From assembly GCF_014650555.1 (NCBI RefSeq), contig NZ_BMVE01000005.1, forward strand, positions 310,001 through 374,000: a stretch of DNA of 64,000 bases. The letters run 5' to 3'. Position 1 is the first letter of the stretch, and every line of letters begins with the position of its first letter. The DNA comes from Streptomyces goshikiensis. GTDB lineage: Bacteria > Actinomycetota > Actinomycetes > Streptomycetales > Streptomycetaceae. Shown here one piece after another: positions 14,858 to 23,511 of the stretch. The notes beneath the pieces were generated by a model that saw only the letters and a program-made list of their open reading frames with translations, was not told the origin of the DNA and made no database searches. The translations under genes and the position numbers were made by a program.

Positions 14858-16795
14858 GATACGACCCTGGATGACCCCCTCGCCGGGCGCGTGCTCGACG
14901 GCCGCTACCGCGTCGACGCCCGCATCGCGGCCGGTGGCATGGCCACGGTCTACCGCGCCCTCGACACCCGCCTCGACCGCGTCCTGGCCCTGAAGGTGAT
15001 GCACCCGGCGCTCGCCGCCGACGCCGGCTTCGTCGACCGCTTCATCCGTGAGGCCAAGTCCGTGGCCCGCCTCGCGCACCCGAACGTCGTCGGCGTCTTC
15101 GACCAGGGCACCGACGGCCCGTACACGTACCTGGCCATGGAGTACGTCTCCGGCTGCACCCTGCGCGACGTGCTCCGCGAGCGCGGCGCGCTCCAGCCCC
15201 GGGCCGCGCTCGACATCCTGGAGCCGGTCCTCGCGGCCCTGGGCGCCGCGCACCGCGCCGGGTTCGTGCACCGCGACATGAAGCCCGAGAACGTCCTGAT
15301 CGGCGACGACGGCCGGGTCAAGGTCGCGGACTTCGGGCTGGTCCGCTCGGTCGACTCCGTCACCAGCACCACCGGGTCGGTCCTCGGCACCGTCTCCTAC
15401 CTCGCCCCCGAGCAGATCGAGAGCGGCGTCAGCGACACCCGCGCGGACGTCTACGCCTGTGGCGTCGTGCTCTACGAGATGCTCACCGGCTCCAAGCCCC
15501 ACACCGGCGGCAACCCCGCCCAGGTGATCTACCAGCACCTCCACGAGGACGTCCCGCCCCCGTCGGCGACCGTCCCCGGGCTCCCCGTCGTCCTCGACGA
15601 GCTCGTCGCGCGGGCCACCGCCCGCAATCCGGAGCTGCGCCCGTACGACGCCGCGTCCCTGCTGGGCCTGACCCTCGACGCCCGCGCCCGGCTCGGCAAC
15701 GCCGAGCTGGACGCCGTACCGCCGCAGGCGCGCGCCGAGACGCACAACGCGACCGAGGACCGTACGAGTGTGATCCCCCGGGCTGCGGAGCCGCCGGAGC
15801 CGATGAACCAGACCTCGCGGATGCTGCTCCCGCCGACGTCGCCGACGCAGTCCCAGGAACAGGAAGAGGAGGCGCGGCGGCGGGGCTCGGCCCCGGCCCC
15901 CCGGCCCCGGCGCCGCGGCGTGTTCCTCCTGGTCGCCGCGGTCCTGCTCGCGCTCGGTATCGGCGGCGGCGTCTGGTACATCAACTCCGGCCAGTTCACC
16001 AAGGTCCCGAACCTGCTCGGCAAGACCGAGGCGCAGGCGAAGTCGGACCTGTCGTCGGCCGGCCTCGGTGTGAAGCGGGTCGACCGGAAGTTCAGCGAGA
16101 CCTTCGACCGCGGGACCGTGATGGACACCGACCCGGGCGGCGGGAAGCGGATCCGCGGCAACGGCGCGGTGGTGCTGACCGTCTCGCGCGGCCCGGAGAT
16201 CGTCGCCGTACCCAACCTCAAGGACCGCACCCTGGACGAGGCGAAGGCCGAGCTCGCGAAGACGGGCCTGGAGGCCGGGGTCGTCTCGCAGGCGTTCAGC
16301 CAGGACGTCCCGCAGGGCTCGGTGATCAGCACCGACCCGGCGGGCGGCGAGAAGCGGGCGCCCGACACGGCGGTCTCGATCCTCGTCAGCAAGGGCCGCC
16401 CCGTGCAGGTGCCCTCGGTGACCGGGGCTTCGCTCGACCAGGCCCGCACCGCGTTCCAGGACCTCGGGCTGAAGGTGGAGACGGCCGAGGAGCAGGTCAA
16501 CTCGCCCTCCGCGGCCGGTACGGTCGCCGCCCAGTCGCTCGCCGCGGGCGCGCAGGCGGCGGCGGGGGACACCGTGACGCTGACGGTCTCCAAGGGCCCG
16601 CGGCTGGTCCCGGTGCCGAACGTGACCGGGCAGAGCGCGGACGACGCGCGCAAGGCGCTGGAGGCCCTGGGCTTCACGGTGAAGGTGCAAAAGCCGTTCT
16701 TCTCTTTCGGCAACACCATCGACGCGCAGTCGGTGCCCGGCGGCCAGAACGCCCCCGAGGGCAGCACGATCGTCATCCGGATCAAGGGGCTGTAG
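14855..16795 (+). CDS. Ser/Thr protein kinase with four PASTA domains
   Basis: A 646-residue transmembrane kinase. Gly-rich loop IAAGGMATVYRA, catalytic K47 (ALKVMHP), HRDMKPENVL catalytic loop, ADFGLVRSVD metal-binding loop, activation segment TSTTGSVLGTVSYLAPEQ. A membrane segment (about 352-374) follows a basic stretch. Outside are four PASTA repeats starting near KVPNLLGKT, AVPNLKDRT, QVPSVTGAS and PVPNVTGQS, which sense muropeptides or lipid II in relatives. It corresponds to the PknB/PknL group. GTG 14855 looks leaderless. Likely partners include the Rv2175c-like protein at 10705 (inference from mycobacteria). Confidence 0.96.
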   Translation: MDTTLDDPLAGRVLDGRYRVDARIAAGGMATVYRALDTRLDRVLALKVMHPALAADAGFVDRFIREAKSVARLAHPNVVGVFDQGTDGPYTYLAMEYVSGCTLRDVLRERGALQPRAALDILEPVLAALGAAHRAGFVHRDMKPENVLIGDDGRVKVADFGLVRSVDSVTSTTGSVLGTVSYLAPEQIESGVSDTRADVYACGVVLYEMLTGSKPHTGGNPAQVIYQHLHEDVPPPSATVPGLPVVLDELVARATARNPELRPYDAASLLGLTLDARARLGNAELDAVPPQARAETHNATEDRTSVIPRAAEPPEPMNQTSRMLLPPTSPTQSQEQEEEARRRGSAPAPRPRRRGVFLLVAAVLLALGIGGGVWYINSGQFTKVPNLLGKTEAQAKSDLSSAGLGVKRVDRKFSETFDRGTVMDTDPGGGKRIRGNGAVVLTVSRGPEIVAVPNLKDRTLDEAKAELAKTGLEAGVVSQAFSQDVPQGSVISTDPAGGEKRAPDTAVSILVSKGRPVQVPSVTGASLDQARTAFQDLGLKVETAEEQVNSPSAAGTVAAQSLAAGAQAAAGDTVTLTVSKGPRLVPVPNVTGQSADDARKALEALGFTVKVQKPFFSFGNTIDAQSVPGGQNAPEGSTIVIRIKGL

Positions 16796-16801
16796 TCGTA
16801 C

Positions 16802-17689
16802 GTGGAACTCCGTGAGCAAGCCGGTCCCGCCGGGCGCAATCCGGTCGGCGGGCACGTCCCCGTCGCGGGCGGGCTCGCCTCGGTCGGGCTGGCGTACGCG
16901 CGGGAGATGGGCGCCGAGGCCGTTCAGGTCTTCGTCGCGAATCCGCGCGGCTGGGCCACCCCGGCCGGCAACCCGGCGCAGGACGAGCTGTTCCGCGAGC
17001 AGTGCGCGCGGGAGGCGGTCCCGGTGTACGTGCACGCCCCCTACCTGATCAACTTCGGCTCGCACACCGTCGCGACGGTCGAGAAGTCGGTGGAGTCGCT
17101 GCGGCACTCGCTGCGCCGGGCCCGGGCGATCGGCGCGCTGGGCGTGGTCGTCCACACCGGCTCGGCGACCGGCGGCCGCCCGCGCGAGGCGGCGTACGCG
17201 CAGGTCAGGGAGCACATGCTGCCGCTGCTGGACGAGCTGACGCATGACGACGACCCGTTCCTGCTGCTGGAGTCCACGGCCGGGCAGGGCTCCTCGCTGT
17301 GCTCGCGGACCTGGGACTTCGGTCCGTACTTCGAGGCGCTCGACCACCACCCCAAGCTCGGCATCTGCCTGGACACCTGCCACATCTTCGCGGCGGGGCA
17401 CGACCTGGCCGAGCCGGGCGGCACCAAGCAGACGCTGGACCTGCTGGTGGACACGGTGGGCGAGGGCCGGCTGAAGCTGATCCACGCGAACGACTCCAAG
17501 GAGGGCGTCGGCGCCCACAAGGACCGGCATGCCAACATCGGGCAGGGCCACATCGGCCGGGAGGCCTTCGCCGAGCTGTTCACGCACCCGGCGACGGAGG
17601 GCGTCCCGCTGATCATCGAGACCCCGGGCGGCACGGAGGGGCACGCGGCGGACGTGGCACTGCTGAAGGAGCTCCGGGAGCTCCACTGA
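16802..17689 (+). CDS. nfo: deoxyribonuclease IV (endonuclease IV) AP endonuclease
   Basis: A 295-residue TIM-barrel with the endonuclease IV metal ligands. GGHVPVAGGLASVGLAYARE opens the barrel, then VYVHAPYLINFGS, VVVHTGSATG, LLLESTAGQGSS, GICLDTCHIFAAGHD, LIHANDSKEGVGAHKDRHANIGQGHIG and LIIETPGG. It cleaves at abasic sites in base-excision repair. It begins 6 bases after the kinase stop, so the two are probably co-transcribed. Confidence 0.93.
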   Translation: MELREQAGPAGRNPVGGHVPVAGGLASVGLAYAREMGAEAVQVFVANPRGWATPAGNPAQDELFREQCAREAVPVYVHAPYLINFGSHTVATVEKSVESLRHSLRRARAIGALGVVVHTGSATGGRPREAAYAQVREHMLPLLDELTHDDDPFLLLESTAGQGSSLCSRTWDFGPYFEALDHHPKLGICLDTCHIFAAGHDLAEPGGTKQTLDLLVDTVGEGRLKLIHANDSKEGVGAHKDRHANIGQGHIGREAFAELFTHPATEGVPLIIETPGGTEGHAADVALLKELRELH

Positions 17690-17718
17690 CCGTAGCCAGG
17701 CGTCCCCAGGGGGTTCCC

Positions 17719-18171
17719 ATGAACCACGATCACGGCAGGGCGAGCTGGGGCATGGCCGCCGGGGCCACGCTCCACTGCCTCACCGGATGCGCCATCGGCG
17801 AGGTGCTCGGCATGGTCATCGGTACCGCCCTCGGCTGGGGCAACCTCCCGACGACGGTCCTGGCGATCGCCCTCGCGTTCCTCTTCGGCTACGCGCTCAC
17901 CCTGCGCGGGATCCTCTCGGCGGGTGTGGATGCGCGCACCGCCGTCCGGGTGGCGCTGGCGGCGGACACCCTTTCCATCGCCGTCATGGAGCTGATCGAC
18001 AACGGCGTGATCCTGCTCTGGCCGGGCGCCATGGACGCCCGCCTCTCGGAGCCGCTGTTCTGGATCGCGCTGGCGGCCTCGCTCGCGATCGCCTTCGTCG
18101 TGACGACCCCGGTCAACAAGTGGATGATCGGCCGCGGCAAGGGCCACGCGGTCGTCCACCGGTACCACTGA
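17719..18171 (+). CDS. DUF4396 membrane protein
   Basis: A 150-residue protein. The N-terminus is His-rich (MNHDHGRASWGMAAGATLHC), with CAIGEVLGMVIG and three or four membrane segments, ending TTPVNKWMIGRGKGHAVVHRYH. This matches DUF4396, a small membrane family of unknown function sometimes near metal or heme genes. The His-rich ends suggest possible metal binding (inference). It converges with the sulfite-oxidase-like gene, stop to stop one base apart. Confidence 0.85.
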   Translation: MNHDHGRASWGMAAGATLHCLTGCAIGEVLGMVIGTALGWGNLPTTVLAIALAFLFGYALTLRGILSAGVDARTAVRVALAADTLSIAVMELIDNGVILLWPGAMDARLSEPLFWIALAASLAIAFVVTTPVNKWMIGRGKGHAVVHRYH

Positions 18172-18172
18172 C

Positions 18173-18805
18173 CTAGAGCTCGGGACCCTCGCCCGGCTGC
18201 TCCTGGTACGAGTAGCGCTGCTCGCGCCAGGGGTCGCCGACGTTGTGGTAGCCGCGCTCCTCCCAGAAGCCGCGCCGGTCGGCGGTCATGTACTCGACGC
18301 CGCGCACCCACTTGGGGCCCTTCCAGGCGTACAGGTGCGGGACGACCAGCCGCAGCGGAAACCCGTGTTCGGCGGTGAGGAGTTCGCCGCCCTCGTGGGT
18401 GGCGAACACGGTCCGCTCGGAGGCGAAATCGGCCAGCCGCATGTTGGAGCTGAAGCCGTACTCGGCCCACACCATCACATGCGTGACCTGCGGCGCCGGC
18501 GGGGCCAGTTCGAGGACGGTGCGCGCGAGCACCCCGCCCCATTCGGCCCCGAGCATGCTGAACTTGGTGACGCAGTGCAGATCGCCCACGACCGAGTCGA
18601 ACGGCAGGGCCGCGAAGTCCTCGTGGTTCCAGCAGTGCTTCTGGCCGTCGGCCGTCGCGCCGAAGACGCGGAACTCCCAGCGGTCCGGCTTGAACTTGGG
18701 TACGGGCCCGTAGTGGGTGACCGGCCAGCCCCGCTGCAACCGCTGGCCCGGGGGGAGCTCAAGCTGCTCTGCTCCCGGAGATTCCCGGCTTTCCGGCTGA
18801 CCCAT
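18173..18805 (-). CDS. sulfite oxidase-like molybdopterin oxidoreductase (cytosolic, short)
   Basis: A 210-residue molybdopterin-binding domain of the SUOX/MsrP/YuiH group. Key features are C78 in VVGDLHCVTKFSMLG, which would ligate Mo, the GVEYMTADRRGFWEERGY stretch, HGFPLRLVVPHLYAWKGPKWV, and the C-terminal DPWREQRYSYQ. It has no signal peptide or heme domain, so it is a stand-alone cytosolic catalytic domain. The substrate is unknown. Its start region diverges from bfr. Confidence 0.9.
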   Translation of the reverse strand: MGQPESRESPGAEQLELPPGQRLQRGWPVTHYGPVPKFKPDRWEFRVFGATADGQKHCWNHEDFAALPFDSVVGDLHCVTKFSMLGAEWGGVLARTVLELAPPAPQVTHVMVWAEYGFSSNMRLADFASERTVFATHEGGELLTAEHGFPLRLVVPHLYAWKGPKWVRGVEYMTADRRGFWEERGYHNVGDPWREQRYSYQEQPGEGPEL

Positions 18806-18979
18806 GAGTCCATGGTGACAGATTGGGCAGGGTGGTCATGACCAGCCACGGAACCGATTCCGGCAAGTCATCGCAACTCCCACTAAGGAGGCACTTACTG
18901 GACGGCCCCGGACCGCGGTGCAAGGATGCGCGCAACTGCCCCGTCACATAGCTGACATTGCCTGGAAGGAGCCTCTGCG

Positions 18980-19456
18980 ATGCAGGGCGACCCCGAGGTC
19001 CTTGAGTTTCTGAACGAGCAGCTGACCGGCGAGCTGACCGCCATCAACCAGTACTGGCTGCACTACCGCATCCAGGACAACAAGGGCTGGACCAAGCTCG
19101 CCAAGTACACGCGTGAAGAGTCCATCGACGAGATGAAGCACGCGGACAAGATCACCGAGCGCATCCTGATGCTCGACGGTCTGCCGAACTACCAGCGCCT
19201 CTTCCACGTGCGCGTCGGGCAGACGGTCACGGAGATGTTCCAGGCGGACCGGCAGGTGGAGGTCGAGGCGATCGACCGCCTGAGGCGCGGGATCGAGGTC
19301 ATGCGCGGCAAGGGGGACGTCACCTCCGCGCGGCTCTTCGAGGAGATCCTCGAAGACGAGGAGCACCACATCGACTACCTGGACACCCAGCTGGAACTCA
19401 TCGAGACCCTGGGCGAGGCGAACTACCTCTCCCAGCAGATCGAGCAGCCGAGCTGA
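18980..19456 (+). CDS. bfr: bacterioferritin
   Basis: A 158-residue heme ferritin. All di-iron ferroxidase ligands are in place: E18, E51, H54, E94, E127 and H130; the heme-axial Met is M52. GGAAGGAG lies 7-8 bases before the ATG. It stores iron as a 24-mer and is emptied through the adjacent Bfd ferredoxin, which is encoded convergently. No iron box is seen in front of bfr, unlike bfd. Confidence 0.98.
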   Translation: MQGDPEVLEFLNEQLTGELTAINQYWLHYRIQDNKGWTKLAKYTREESIDEMKHADKITERILMLDGLPNYQRLFHVRVGQTVTEMFQADRQVEVEAIDRLRRGIEVMRGKGDVTSARLFEEILEDEEHHIDYLDTQLELIETLGEANYLSQQIEQPS

Positions 19457-19461
19457 TCCAG

Positions 19462-19489
19462 CGCCCGCAAGGGGAGCCGGTCGCGGGCG
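19462..19489. terminator. short hairpin between convergent bfr and bfd
   Basis: Stem CGCCCGC / GCGGGCG (7 bases, 14-base loop) in the 40-base gap between the two convergent genes. It could stop both transcripts; the stem is short. Confidence 0.45.
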
Positions 19490-19496
19490 GGACGGG

Positions 19497-19736
19497 CTAG
19501 GCGGCCTCGGCGAGCCGCGGGGCGGCCGCGAGCACGGCGCCCGTCTCGCCCTGGTCCAGCAGTTCCCGGCGGGGGCAGGCCCCACGGCCGAGGATGCCCT
19601 GGATGGTGCGGACACAGGAGCCGCAGTCGGTTCCGGCCTTGGTCGCCGAGGCGATCTGGCGGGGGGTGCAGGCCCCGGCGGCCGCGTGTTCCTTGACCTG
19701 CTTGTCGGTGATCCCGAAGCAAGAGCAGACGTACAC
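19497..19736 (-). CDS. bfd: bacterioferritin-associated [2Fe-2S] ferredoxin
   Basis: A 79-residue Fer2_BFD protein. Cluster ligands are C4, C6, C38 and C41 (YVCSCFGIT and GTDCGSCVRT). It reduces heme in bacterioferritin so stored iron can be released. I choose the GTG at 19736 because AGGAGG sits 8 bases upstream and the family starts with (V)YVCxC; a longer frame to 19775 would swallow the ribosome site. An iron box lies 46 bases upstream, implying induction by iron starvation. Confidence 0.95.
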   Translation of the reverse strand: MYVCSCFGITDKQVKEHAAAGACTPRQIASATKAGTDCGSCVRTIQGILGRGACPRRELLDQGETGAVLAAAPRLAEAA

Positions 19737-19781
19737 GCGGTTCACCTCCTGACCCGGAACGGTTCGGCGAGCCATCCCCGA

Positions 19782-19800
19782 TTCGGTGAGGCTTACCTAA
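19782..19800 (-). promoter_or_regulatory. DmdR/IdeR-type iron box upstream of bfd
   Basis: On the minus strand the 19-base site is TTAGGTAAGCCTCACCGAA. It agrees at 16 of 19 positions with the IdeR/DmdR consensus TTAGGTTAGSCTAACCTAA, by my own comparison. It is placed 46-64 bases before the bfd start, right for repression by iron-loaded DmdR1. A second TTAGG-N4-CCTAA palindrome (19813-19826) lies just upstream. Confidence 0.85.
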
Positions 19801-19812
19801 CCGTACCCAAAC

Positions 19813-19826
19813 TTAGGGTCACCTAA
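19813..19826. promoter_or_regulatory. second iron-box-like palindrome
   Basis: TTAGGGTCACCTAA carries the TTAGG and CCTAA half-sites of an iron box but with a 4-base spacer instead of 9. It may be an auxiliary DmdR contact next to the full box at 19782-19800, or a separate site. Confidence 0.4.
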
Positions 19827-19841
19827 AAGCCCCGGGGACGG

Positions 19842-19878
19842 CAGTGGGGCGCGGATCACATGGATCCGCGCCCCACTG
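19842..19878 (-). terminator. strong hairpin terminator downstream of DAHP synthase gene
   Basis: Perfect 16-base stem CAGTGGGGCGCGGATC / GATCCGCGCCCCACTG with a 5-base loop, 28 bases after the DAHP synthase stop on the minus strand. It also separates that gene from the iron-box region of bfd. Confidence 0.85.
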
Positions 19879-19906
19879 TCAGAGGAAGCTACATCGTGGA
19901 GATCGC

Positions 19907-21262
19907 CTACTGGTCGCGGTACATCTCGGCGACCAGGAACGCCAGGTCCAGCGACTGGCTGCGGTTGAGCCGCGGGTCGCAGGCCGTCTCGTAGCGCTGG
20001 TGCAGATCGTCGACGAAGATCTCGTCGCCGCCGCCCACGCACTCGGTGACGTCGTCACCGGTGAGCTCGACGTGGATGCCGCCCGGGTGGGTGCCCAGGG
20101 CCTTGTGGACCTCGAAGAAGCCCTTGACCTCGTCGAGCACGTCGTCGAAACGGCGCGTCTTGTGGCCGGAGGCCGCCTCGAAGGTGTTGCCGTGCATCGG
20201 GTCGGTGACCCAGGCGACGGTCGCACCGGACGCGGTGACCTTCTCGACCAGCTCGGGGAGCTTGTCGCGGACCTTGTCGGCGCCCATGCGGACGACGAAG
20301 GTCAGCCGGCCCGGCTCGCGCTCGGGGTCCAGGCGGTCGATGTACGTCAGCGCCTCGTCCACGGTGGTCGTGGGGCCGAGCTTGATGCCGAGCGGGTTGG
20401 CGATCTGCGCGCAGAACTCGATGTGCGCGTGGTCCAGCTGGCGGGTGCGCTCACCGACCCAGACCATGTGGCCCGAGGTGTCGTACAGCTTCCCGGTGCG
20501 GGAGTCCGTACGGGTCAGGGCGCCCTCGTAGTCGAGCAGCAGCGCCTCGTGCGAGGAGTAGAACTCGACGGCCTTGAACTCGGCCGGGTCGGTGCCACAG
20601 GCCTTCATGAAGTTCAGCGCGTTGTCGATCTCCCGCGCGAGCTGCTCGTAGCGCTGCCCGGACGGGGAGTTCTTCACGAAGTCCTGGTTCCAGGCGTGCA
20701 CCTGGCGCAGGTCGGCGTAGCCACCGGTGGTGAAGGCGCGCACCAGGTTCAGCGTCGAGGCCGACGCGTGGTACATGCGCTTCAGCCGCTCGGGGTCCGG
20801 GATCCGGGCCTCTTCGGTGAAGGCGAAGCCGTTGACGGAGTCGCCGCGGTAGGTCGGCAGGGTGACGCCGTCGCGGGTCTCGGTGTCCTTGGAGCGCGGC
20901 TTGGAGTACTGGCCCGCGATGCGGCCGACCTTCACGACGGGCACGGAGGCCGCGTACGTCAGGACGGCGCTCATCTGGAGCAGCGTCTTCAGCTTGGCGC
21001 GGATGTGGTCGGCGGACACGGCGTCGAAGGCCTCGGCGCAGTCGCCACCCTGGAGGAGGAACGCCTCGCCCTTGGCGACGGCTCCCAGACGGGCGCGCAG
21101 CTGATCGCACTCACCCGCGAAAACGAGGGGAGGATACGACTCGAGGTCCGCGACGACAGCGCGCAGAGCCTCGGCATCGGGGTACGAAGGCTGCTGCGCC
21201 GCGGGAAGGTCTCGCCAGGTCGCCTTGTTGGCGGGGGCTTGGATTTCAGCGTTCACGGTCAC
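19907..21262 (-). CDS. aroH: type II 3-deoxy-7-phosphoheptulonate (DAHP) synthase
   Basis: A 451-residue first enzyme of the shikimate pathway, plant-like type II (the symbol follows Streptomyces usage; E. coli AroH is type I). Signatures: WRDLPAAQQPSYPD, PPLVFAGECDQLRARLG, FLLQGGDCAEAF, VGRIAGQYSKPRS, GDSVNGF, HMVWVGERTRQLDHAHIEF, GIKLGPTTT, WVTDPMHGNT and HVELTGDDVTECVGG. I take the GTG at 21262 (MTVNAEIQ), the usual family start; an ATG three codons upstream is possible. It is divergent from the trp leader and trpE, so two aromatic-pathway units share the intergenic region. Confidence 0.95.
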   Translation of the reverse strand: MTVNAEIQAPANKATWRDLPAAQQPSYPDAEALRAVVADLESYPPLVFAGECDQLRARLGAVAKGEAFLLQGGDCAEAFDAVSADHIRAKLKTLLQMSAVLTYAASVPVVKVGRIAGQYSKPRSKDTETRDGVTLPTYRGDSVNGFAFTEEARIPDPERLKRMYHASASTLNLVRAFTTGGYADLRQVHAWNQDFVKNSPSGQRYEQLAREIDNALNFMKACGTDPAEFKAVEFYSSHEALLLDYEGALTRTDSRTGKLYDTSGHMVWVGERTRQLDHAHIEFCAQIANPLGIKLGPTTTVDEALTYIDRLDPEREPGRLTFVVRMGADKVRDKLPELVEKVTASGATVAWVTDPMHGNTFEAASGHKTRRFDDVLDEVKGFFEVHKALGTHPGGIHVELTGDDVTECVGGGDEIFVDDLHQRYETACDPRLNRSQSLDLAFLVAEMYRDQ

Positions 21263-21344
21263 CTCATACACATTACGTCGTCACACGCCGCGTCCAGCCC
21301 GCTGCCCACTACGTGAGACGGATGTCCCTGATATCGTCGCCGGC

Positions 21345-21413
21345 ATGTACGCGCACTTCGACATGAACTGGTGGTGGCCCGCTCCCGGCGGCCCACTGCT
21401 TTCGCGTACCTGA
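21345..21413 (+). CDS. trpL: trp leader peptide with three consecutive Trp codons
   Basis: A 22-codon ORF, MYAHFDMNWWWPAPGGPLLS followed by Arg-Thr and TGA. The TGGTGGTGG run is the classic sensor of charged tRNA-Trp. It is followed 30 bases later by a GC hairpin with a T-rich tail and then by trpE. This is the standard arrangement for ribosome-mediated attenuation and has been described upstream of trpE in Streptomyces. Confidence 0.93.
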   Translation: MYAHFDMNWWWPAPGGPLLSRT

Positions 21414-21443
21414 CGACACCAGCCAGACGCGAGACGACGCACA

Positions 21444-21475
21444 GGCCGCCCCGAGGGGCGGCCTTCGCTGTTTTC
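21444..21475 (+). terminator. trp attenuator hairpin
   Basis: Perfect 9-base stem GGCCGCCCC / GGGGCGGCC with a 2-base (GA) turn, followed by TTCGCTGTTTT. It lies between the leader peptide and trpE and would terminate transcription when Trp-tRNA is plentiful. The competing antiterminator would involve sequence overlapping the WWW codons (inference). Confidence 0.85.
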
Positions 21476-21546
21476 CGGGCCGGGCCGCCCCTCCTTCCTC
21501 CGCTCGAAACTCCGCTCGAACGCTCCCCGGAAGGACGCCCCGCCCC

Positions 21547-23430
21547 ATGGAACTCAGCCGACTGCTCGAAGACTCCTGCCCGCCGTTCGCCCTGCTGCGC
21601 CGGCGCACCCCCGGCCGCGACCACGACACCGTCGAGGTGCTGATCGGCGCGGTCCACGAGGCCGAGCGCCTCGCCGACCTGCCGGTCGGGCCGCTCCCCA
21701 CCCTCGCCCTCGTGCCGTTCCGGCAGATCCGGGAGCGCGGCTTCGACGTGCGCGACGACGGGACGCCGCTGAGCGTGCTGGTCGCCGAGGAGGCGTACGA
21801 GCTCCCGCTCGCCGAGGCCTTGGCGCAGCTCCCGGCGCACGGGGTGCGCGTCGAGGGCGGCGGCTTCGACGTACCCGACGAGGAGTACGCGGCCACCGTG
21901 GAGCGGGTCGTCCGGGACGAGATCGGGCGCGGGGAGGGCGCGAACTTCGTCATCCGCCGCACCTACGAGGGCCGGATCGAGGACTTCGGCCGGGCCGACA
22001 CGCTCGCGCTGTTCCGGCGGCTGCTGCTGGGCGAGCGGGGCGCGTACTGGACGTACGTGGTCCACACCGGGGACCGGGTGCTGGTCGGGGCGAGCCCCGA
22101 GGTGCACGTGCGGATGTCGGGCGGGACGGTCGTGATGAACCCGATCAGCGGGACGTACCGCTATCCCGCGTCCGGCCCGACGGCCGAGTCGCTGCTCGCC
22201 TTCCTCGGGGACCGCAAGGAGACCGAAGAGCTGTCCATGGTGGTGGACGAGGAGCTCAAGATGATGTGCACCGTCGGCGACATGGGCGGGGTCGTCGTCG
22301 GACCGCGGCTGAAGGAGATGGCGCACCTCGCGCACACCGAGTACGAGCTGCGCGGCCGGTCCTCGCTGGACGCGCGGGAGGTGCTGCGGGAGACGATGTT
22401 CGCGGCGACCGTGACGGGCTCGCCGGTGCAGAACGCCTGCCGGGTCATCGAGCGGTACGAGGCCGGCGGCCGGGGCTACTACGCGGGCGCGCTGGCGCTG
22501 CTGGGGCTGGACGCGGCCGGGGCGCAGACCCTGGACTCCCCCATCCTGATCCGGACCGCCGACATCGCGGCGGACGGCACCCTGCGGGTTCCGGTCGGCG
22601 CCACGCTGGTGCGCCACTCCGACCCGGCGGGCGAGGTGGCGGAGACGCACGCGAAGGCCGCGGGGGTACTGGCGGCGCTGGGGGTCCGGCCCGCCGCGCC
22701 CCGGCCTGCGGTGACGGGCGGCGGGAGCCTGGCCGCCGACCCCCGGGTCCAGGCGGCCCTCGCGGCGCGGCGGGCGGACCTGGCGCCGTTCTGGCTCCGG
22801 ATGCAGGAGCGGCCGGCGGCGCCGGCGGGGCACGCGCTGGTCATCGACGGGGAGGACACCTTCACCGCGATGCTGGCGCACGTGGTGCGGATGAGCGGGC
22901 TGGAGGTGACCGTACGCCGCTACGACGACCCGGGGCTGCGGGCGGCGGCCCTGGCCTGGGACGGCCCGGTCGTGCTGGGCCCCGGTCCGGGGAACCCGGC
23001 GGACGCGGCGGATCCGAAGATCCGGCTGCTGCGCGGGCTGGCCGCCGAACTGCTCGGCTCGCACCGGGGCGGGCTGCTGGCGGTGTGCCTGGGGCACCAG
23101 TTGCTGGCCGCCGAGCTGGGGCTGCCGCTGGTGCGCAAGGCGGAGCCGGCCCAGGGGGCGCAGACGCGGATCCCGCTGTTCGGGAGCGAGGAGGTGGTCG
23201 GGTTCTACAACGCGTACGCCGCGCGCTGCGACGAGGAGGCGGCGGGGCGGCTGGCGGAGCGGGGGGTGGAGGTGTCCCGTGACCCCGGGACGGGGGAGGT
23301 GCACGCGCTGCGGTCCGCCGCCGGGCGGTTCGCGGGGGTCCAGTTCCACCCGGAGTCGGTCCTCACCCTGCGCGGTGCGGACCTCCTGCACGACCTCCTG
23401 ACGACGGTCCACACCCCGGCCCGCGCCTAG
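21547..23430 (+). CDS. trpE: fused anthranilate synthase (TrpE-TrpG)
   Basis: A 627-residue fusion. Residues 1-400 are the chorismate-binding TrpE half, with MNPISGTYRYPASG, KETEELSMVVDEELKMM, HTEYELRGRSSLDAREVL, GSPVQNACRVIE and YYAGALALLGL. Residues about 430-627 are the glutamine amidotransferase half, with VLGPGPGNP, the nucleophile Cys in AVCLGHQLLA, and FHPESVLT. It converts chorismate and glutamine to anthranilate. Fusion of both subunits is known in Streptomyces and rhizobia, and resembles PhzE in layout. It is controlled by the leader peptide and attenuator just upstream. Confidence 0.95.
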   Translation: MELSRLLEDSCPPFALLRRRTPGRDHDTVEVLIGAVHEAERLADLPVGPLPTLALVPFRQIRERGFDVRDDGTPLSVLVAEEAYELPLAEALAQLPAHGVRVEGGGFDVPDEEYAATVERVVRDEIGRGEGANFVIRRTYEGRIEDFGRADTLALFRRLLLGERGAYWTYVVHTGDRVLVGASPEVHVRMSGGTVVMNPISGTYRYPASGPTAESLLAFLGDRKETEELSMVVDEELKMMCTVGDMGGVVVGPRLKEMAHLAHTEYELRGRSSLDAREVLRETMFAATVTGSPVQNACRVIERYEAGGRGYYAGALALLGLDAAGAQTLDSPILIRTADIAADGTLRVPVGATLVRHSDPAGEVAETHAKAAGVLAALGVRPAAPRPAVTGGGSLAADPRVQAALAARRADLAPFWLRMQERPAAPAGHALVIDGEDTFTAMLAHVVRMSGLEVTVRRYDDPGLRAAALAWDGPVVLGPGPGNPADAADPKIRLLRGLAAELLGSHRGGLLAVCLGHQLLAAELGLPLVRKAEPAQGAQTRIPLFGSEEVVGFYNAYAARCDEEAAGRLAERGVEVSRDPGTGEVHALRSAAGRFAGVQFHPESVLTLRGADLLHDLLTTVHTPARA

Positions 23431-23511
23431 GCCGGGGCGGCGGGGCCGCGCCGGGGCCGCCGAGCCAGGCCGGCGGCCAAGGCGGCGGGGCCGCGCCGGG
23501 GCGCGGGGCCC

